From: Rhizobium viscosum
Lineage (GTDB): Bacteria > Pseudomonadota > Alphaproteobacteria > Rhizobiales > Rhizobiaceae
Length of the DNA stretch: 64,000 bases
NCBI RefSeq assembly: GCF_014873945.1
Contig: NZ_JADBEC010000002.1
Location: 1,674,001 to 1,738,000 of the forward strand
Direction: 5' to 3'
The notes under the pieces were generated by a model, which saw nothing but the letters and a program-made list of their open reading frames with translations, ran no database searches and was not told the origin of the DNA. Position 1 is the first letter of the stretch. The number at the start of each line of letters is the position of its first letter. Position numbers and translations under genes: made by a program. Positions 60,542 to 64,000 of the stretch are shown one piece after another.

Positions 60542-60925
60542 TTAGTTTCGCGCATCGTCAGGGGTGTAAAGTAAAGCCCCCACCTTTTCGGCCGCTGCCC
60601 GCAGACGCTTGTCTCTGGTCCATAGGGCTGCTCGCTGATCGAGGAGAACTGAGGCCATCAAGTGGGCATCTGTGTAGCCAATGCCCATACTGAAAATGGC
60701 ATGGCGATCAATCATCATCATGACTTCGTCGTGCGTCGCGACGAACGCTTCGCGCTGGGCCGCCAGGAAAGCTATCACGCCCCTGCGATCCCGAAGGCTG
60801 CCAAGTGCGAGCTCTCCGATCACGGCTGGATGGCATAAGAGACGATCATCCTCGATAATCTTACGCAGCTCTGAATCGGCCTGCCGGAAATGATCGATCC
60901 AGATGGAAGTGTCGGCAAGTATCAC
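60542..60925 (-). CDS. vapC: PIN-domain ribonuclease toxin VapC
   Basis: A 127-residue PIN-domain toxin expected to cleave RNA. The acidic metal site is visible: Asp5 in MILADTSIWIDHFR, Glu in VIGELALGSL, Asp in GIGYTDAHLMAS and Asp in LWTRDKRLRAAA. Its GTG start overlaps the stop of vapB (GTGA), the usual coupling that makes antitoxin first. Two-gene VapBC modules autoregulate through a VapB dimer at their promoter. Confidence 0.93.
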   Translation of the reverse strand: MILADTSIWIDHFRQADSELRKIIEDDRLLCHPAVIGELALGSLRDRRGVIAFLAAQREAFVATHDEVMMMIDRHAIFSMGIGYTDAHLMASVLLDQRAALWTRDKRLRAAAEKVGALLYTPDDARN

Positions 60926-61122
60926 TTGCGAACTGCGCTCCGGCGGCGTGGGGCTGCCTCCGCATCCGGCATAGTTCCTCCGAGAGCGATGAGGCGTTTT
61001 CCCGATTCCAGACGGACAAGCGTCTCCAACGCTTGGCGGACCAGAGTGGCGGTTTCTTTCGTGCCGGTTAGGGACCTAGCCTTTTCCATGAGCGCGTCGT
61101 CGAGATTGATAGTCGATCGCAT
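60922..61122 (-). CDS. vapB: VapB-type antitoxin
   Basis: A 66-residue antitoxin. The N-terminus MRSTINLDDALMEKARSLTG is the type II VapB pattern (a ribbon-helix-helix DNA-binding strand followed by helices), and RQALETLVRLESGKRL follows. The C-terminal tail with DAEAAPRRRS should insert in the VapC active site. It is directly upstream of vapC with a four-base overlap. It lies 670 bases from the next gene. Confidence 0.92.
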   Translation of the reverse strand: MRSTINLDDALMEKARSLTGTKETATLVRQALETLVRLESGKRLIALGGTMPDAEAAPRRRSAVRK

Positions 61123-61792
61123 CGTTGGTTTCCTGATTGCGGTGTTATAGATAGCACCATTTGGTGATGAAATCTACGCCTGAGTATCCACTCTGATGCG
61201 TCTGCGGCCGGATGTGCAAATCCAGCAACGTGAAATTTCGTCTAGTCGCGGGCGCCTAAGCTTAAGGCAAGCCAGCGATATGCGTCGATGCGGTACTAGC
61301 CAAGAAACTAAAAACTGCAGGCGCGCGGGTTCGTATCCCGTCAAGGCGAACACGCTGATCAGGCATCTTGCTTGATGTCAATTGTGGTTCGGCTCGCCGG
61401 CGCCTTTGCGTCGTCATGTCGGACATTCGACCAACACCTGCACCGACGCATCGTAGCTGGCCGATGACCCGTATGGCCTCGTCCATGTCGGACGGAGGCC
61501 TTGGTTTCCTCCAACCGTGTCATCGCGACACGTCCAAACGCGTGGCCGCGACCTCGGCGAGTACAGACAGAGCCATTGAAGTGGAGTCTCGTGTCGGGTC
61601 GAAGAGACCGATGGTGCCTTGATTCGTGCCAGTTCATCTTCGCGGAAGCCTGCCTTCCGCAGTACTTCCTGCCGCCGTTGATGCGCCCTGCTAGGTCCTG
61701 TCCAACCGGGTAGTGTAGCTCGGCGGTAGCCGCCGTGGCTACGCGAGCATCTCTTGCTTATGCGCGCGAGGGCGCTACTACCAGGCGCGAGG
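61123..61792. other. Intergenic stretch between vapBC and the catabolic operon
   Basis: About 670 bases. It should hold the vapBC promoter at its left and the end of the leftward catabolic message at its right. A nested hairpin GTAGC-x2-GGCGG/CCGCC-x2-GCTAC spans 61715-61742 and may mark that end. A segment near 61322-61341 resembles a tRNA T-arm but fails as a tRNA. No gene is supported. Confidence 0.45.
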
Positions 61793-63220
61793 TTACTCGT
61801 TCAAGTATCCGGCTATGCCCTTGATCTCGGTAAACTCGTGCAGTCCGAATTTCCCGTACTCGCGACCATTGCCGGATTGCTTGTAGCCGCCGAAAGGTGC
61901 CGCTGCGTCCCAGGCGGAGCCGTTGAGGCGAACGGTTCCGGCGCGCAGCCTGCCTGCAAGCGCGCGCGCCTCCTTCGGATCGCCCTGAATGTAGGCTGCC
62001 AGGCCGTAGGGCGTGTCGTTGGCGATCGCAATCGCTTCCTCTTCATTGTCATAGCCGATGATCGATAGCACTGGGCCGAAGATCTCCTCCCGCGCAATCG
62101 TCATCTGGTTGGTGACGCGGGCAAACACGGTCGGGTGCACGTAGTAACCTGCGTTGAGATGCGACGGGCGGCCGGGGCCACCCGCGACCAGCGCCGCTCC
62201 TTCCGCGATGCCGCGTTCGATCAACGCCTGGATCTTGTTGAACTGCGCGGCGCTTGCGACTGGTCCGAGGTTGGTGCGCGGATCCGAAGGGGGACCGACC
62301 ACGAGCGCAGCCGCTTCCCTCGCGGCGATTGCGCTTGCTTCGTCCATTCGCTCCGCCGGCACCAGCATTCGCGTCGGCGCGGTACAGGTCTGGCCGGAAT
62401 TGCCGAAGCACCGTCGTACGCCGGCGGCGACCGCGGCTGAAAAGTCGGCGCTGCGCAGGATGATGTTCGGCGACTTGCCGCCGAGCTCCTGATGCACCCG
62501 CTTGACGGTCGGTGCCGCGGCCTGCGCCACGGCAATGCCGGTGTGGGTCGACCCGGTGAAGGACACCATGTCCACGTCCGGGTGGCTGGTCAGCACCGCA
62601 CCAACCGTAGGCCCGTCGCCCTGGACGAGGTTGAAGACCCCCTTCGGCACGCCGGCCTCATCCATGATCTCGGCGAGGATCACGGCGTTGAACGGAGCAA
62701 TCTCCGAAGGCTTGAGAACCATGGTGCATCCGGTGGCGAGCGCCGGAGCGACCTTGCAAGCGATCTGGTTGATCGGCCAGTTCCACGGCGTGATCATCGC
62801 GACGACACCGACCGGTTCGTGCAGGATGCGTGTGGTCCCCTGCATGTAGTCGAAGGCAAAGGTCTCGCAGGCCTTCATCGTCTGCTCGAAATGGACAGCG
62901 CCGATGCCGGCCTGCTCAGCTCGGGCCATGGCGAGCGGCGCGCCCATTTCCCGTGAGATGATATCGCCGAGTTCGTCGTTGCGGCGCTTCAGGATCGCAA
63001 CAATTCGCTTCAGCAGTTCGATGCGCTCTTCATTGGACGTCTGCGAGAAGGAGGCAAAGGCCCGCCGCGCGGCCGCGACCGCCTTTTCCGCGTCGGCGGC
63101 GCTGCCGAGTGCGATGGTACCCATCGGCTGCTCTGTCGAGGGATCGATGACCTCAAGCGTTTTCGACACGGAGGGCTCGATCCACTCACCGTCGATATAG
63201 AACTTGTCGGCATGTTTCAT
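61793..63220 (-). CDS. NAD(P)-dependent aldehyde dehydrogenase
   Basis: A 475-residue aldehyde dehydrogenase. Catalytic residues are Asn147 (ITPWNWPINQ), Lys170 (VLKPSEIAP), Glu245 (VHQELGGKSP) and Cys279 (SGQTCTAPTRML). The C-terminal segment FGGYKQSGNGREYGKFGLHE is that of the broad-range semialdehyde and betaine-aldehyde branch. The ATG 63220 overlaps the stop of the upstream oxidase-subunit gene as ATGA; a frame opening further upstream has no homology. By context it oxidises an aldehyde released by opine or amino-acid breakdown. Confidence 0.92.
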   Translation of the reverse strand: MKHADKFYIDGEWIEPSVSKTLEVIDPSTEQPMGTIALGSAADAEKAVAAARRAFASFSQTSNEERIELLKRIVAILKRRNDELGDIISREMGAPLAMARAEQAGIGAVHFEQTMKACETFAFDYMQGTTRILHEPVGVVAMITPWNWPINQIACKVAPALATGCTMVLKPSEIAPFNAVILAEIMDEAGVPKGVFNLVQGDGPTVGAVLTSHPDVDMVSFTGSTHTGIAVAQAAAPTVKRVHQELGGKSPNIILRSADFSAAVAAGVRRCFGNSGQTCTAPTRMLVPAERMDEASAIAAREAAALVVGPPSDPRTNLGPVASAAQFNKIQALIERGIAEGAALVAGGPGRPSHLNAGYYVHPTVFARVTNQMTIAREEIFGPVLSIIGYDNEEEAIAIANDTPYGLAAYIQGDPKEARALAGRLRAGTVRLNGSAWDAAAPFGGYKQSGNGREYGKFGLHEFTEIKGIAGYLNE

Positions 63221-64000
63221 TGGTGGCTCCCATGGTTGGCATCTGGCGCACCATCGGAGGCGCGTTCCAAGAATCCGGCTACGGCCACGATGGCTGCGTC
63301 CGTGTACGGCAAGGCCGCAAATTCGCCCAGCGGCACGGGTTTGATGGGCGGGCGTAGCCGATAGTAACCGACCTCGCCGGCCGGAACGCCACGGCATTGA
63401 GCCAGCAGTTCAACCGCGGTCAGACCGCACAGCCGGCCCTGACATGGTCCCATTCCGCATCGTGTGAACGCCTTCATCTGGTTGAGGCCCGGCACGTCGA
63501 GCGCCGCAACTTCACGCAGTTTGCCGGCCGTTATTTCTTCGCAGCGGCAGACGATGGTGCCGTCGTCCTCGGGCACGCGAAACGTTTTGCCGGGCCGGAA
63601 CCGATGCTCGATGAAAGTCCTGCCCCTGAGCGCAAGAGCGAGCTTTCGCGCGAATTGGTTCTGGCGCTGTTCGTAGGCACCATGGCCAATGCGATTTAGG
63701 TTCAGCGCCGCAGACAGGCCCGCGAGTTCTCCTTGGTGAGCTGAGGCAACCGCGCCGACAATTCCCGCCGCATCACCGGCGATCGAAATCCCCCGAACCG
63801 AACTGGTACCGCGACCGTCGACGACCGGGCGGAAGGCTGCCAGGCGATCGTCCCAGGCGTAATCGCACCCGGCTGCGAGCGTGAGATTGAGATTCGGCGC
63901 GATCCCCTGGTGTAGAAGGAGCAGGTCGCCTTGAATGTGCCGGGACTTGTTGCCGCGATGGACCCGCAAGGCGCCGAATTGTCCGGAACCGGCCGCCTCG
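63217..64000 (-). CDS. Opine-oxidase/OoxA-like FAD-dependent subunit, 5' end outside the window
   Basis: The last 261 residues of an FAD-dependent oxidoreductase; the frame is still open at 64000. The C-terminal FAD-binding part has GISIAGDAAGIVGAVASAHQ. A BFD-like [2Fe-2S] domain follows with four cysteines in IVCRCEEITAGKLREV and FTRCGMGPCQGRLCG. This order is that of OoxA/HcnB-type subunits, which with a partner (OoxB) oxidise opines or amino acids at the membrane. The stop overlaps the aldehyde dehydrogenase start by four bases. The partner genes should lie upstream, beyond the right edge. Confidence 0.85.
   Translation of the reverse strand, partial: EAAGSGQFGALRVHRGNKSRHIQGDLLLLHQGIAPNLNLTLAAGCDYAWDDRLAAFRPVVDGRGTSSVRGISIAGDAAGIVGAVASAHQGELAGLSAALNLNRIGHGAYEQRQNQFARKLALALRGRTFIEHRFRPGKTFRVPEDDGTIVCRCEEITAGKLREVAALDVPGLNQMKAFTRCGMGPCQGRLCGLTAVELLAQCRGVPAGEVGYYRLRPPIKPVPLGEFAALPYTDAAIVAVAGFLERASDGAPDANHGSHQ

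Noticed and set aside
61322-61341. T-arm-like hairpin CGGGTTCGTATCCCG, suggestive of a tRNA
   Set aside because: The T-loop lacks the invariant A58, and no matching acceptor, D-arm or anticodon arm can be folded upstream.

Overview
The window reads as chromosomal DNA of an alpha-proteobacterium of the Rhizobium group. Supporting signs are a eukaryote-type glutamine synthetase II (glnII), a DUF3311/MctP monocarboxylate symporter pair, an LpsL-type UDP-glucuronate epimerase, DUF982 and MEKHLA-domain proteins, an opine-oxidase-like subunit and the overall codon use. No species call is attempted.

Region 1 (1-13.6 kb) is a surface-polysaccharide locus. It holds glycosyltransferases, an NDP-6-deoxysugar module (LegB-like 4,6-dehydratase, sugar-1-phosphate nucleotidyltransferase, 4-keto-reductase), a two-headed GT2-GT4 enzyme, an FkbM methyltransferase, RmlB, a PLP sugar aminotransferase, a WbqC-family protein and two tandem beta-propeller glycosidase-like paralogues. 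Region 2 (13.6-24.8 kb) is a Gtr-like lipid-linked glycosylation cassette: GNAT, two methyltransferases, a GtrB-like GT2, a GtrA flippase and a GT-C, with a second GT-C nearby. Nested insertion sequences bracket it (IS110 fragment, IS3 fragment and a full ISL3 on one side; a full IS3 and an IS-end scar on the other).

Region 3 (24.8-28.2 kb) carries a decayed tRNA-Thr, an intact tRNA-Val, a methyltransferase, lpsL and an NT-HEPN fusion. Region 4 (28.4-38.7 kb) is an accessory patch: small hypothetical, membrane and secreted proteins, a broken prophage structural block, a miniature IS21-like element, remnants of a VOC and a LysR gene, and a Fic protein with repeats at its start.

Region 5 (38.7-47.6 kb) is a five-gene carbonyl/quinone-handling operon (HbpS/GlcG, zinc alcohol dehydrogenase, DJ-1/PfpI, quinol monooxygenase, aldehyde dehydrogenase). 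A large winged-helix STAND ATPase regulator lies divergent to it. Beyond it are fragments of an MFS transporter and of a second aldehyde dehydrogenase, then a LysR gene. Region 6 (47.9-50.7 kb) is glnII, DUF3311 and mctP.

Region 7 (50.9-60.4 kb) is a signalling cluster. A response regulator, a di-haem peroxidase and a VirA/MxaY-like kinase form one coupled operon, followed by GNAT, a second regulator, a cupin, a third regulator, a receiver-degenerate fourth regulator and a MEKHLA protein. Region 8 (60.5-64 kb) holds VapBC and the end of a catabolic operon (opine-oxidase-like FAD/[2Fe-2S] subunit coupled to an aldehyde dehydrogenase), which runs off the right edge.
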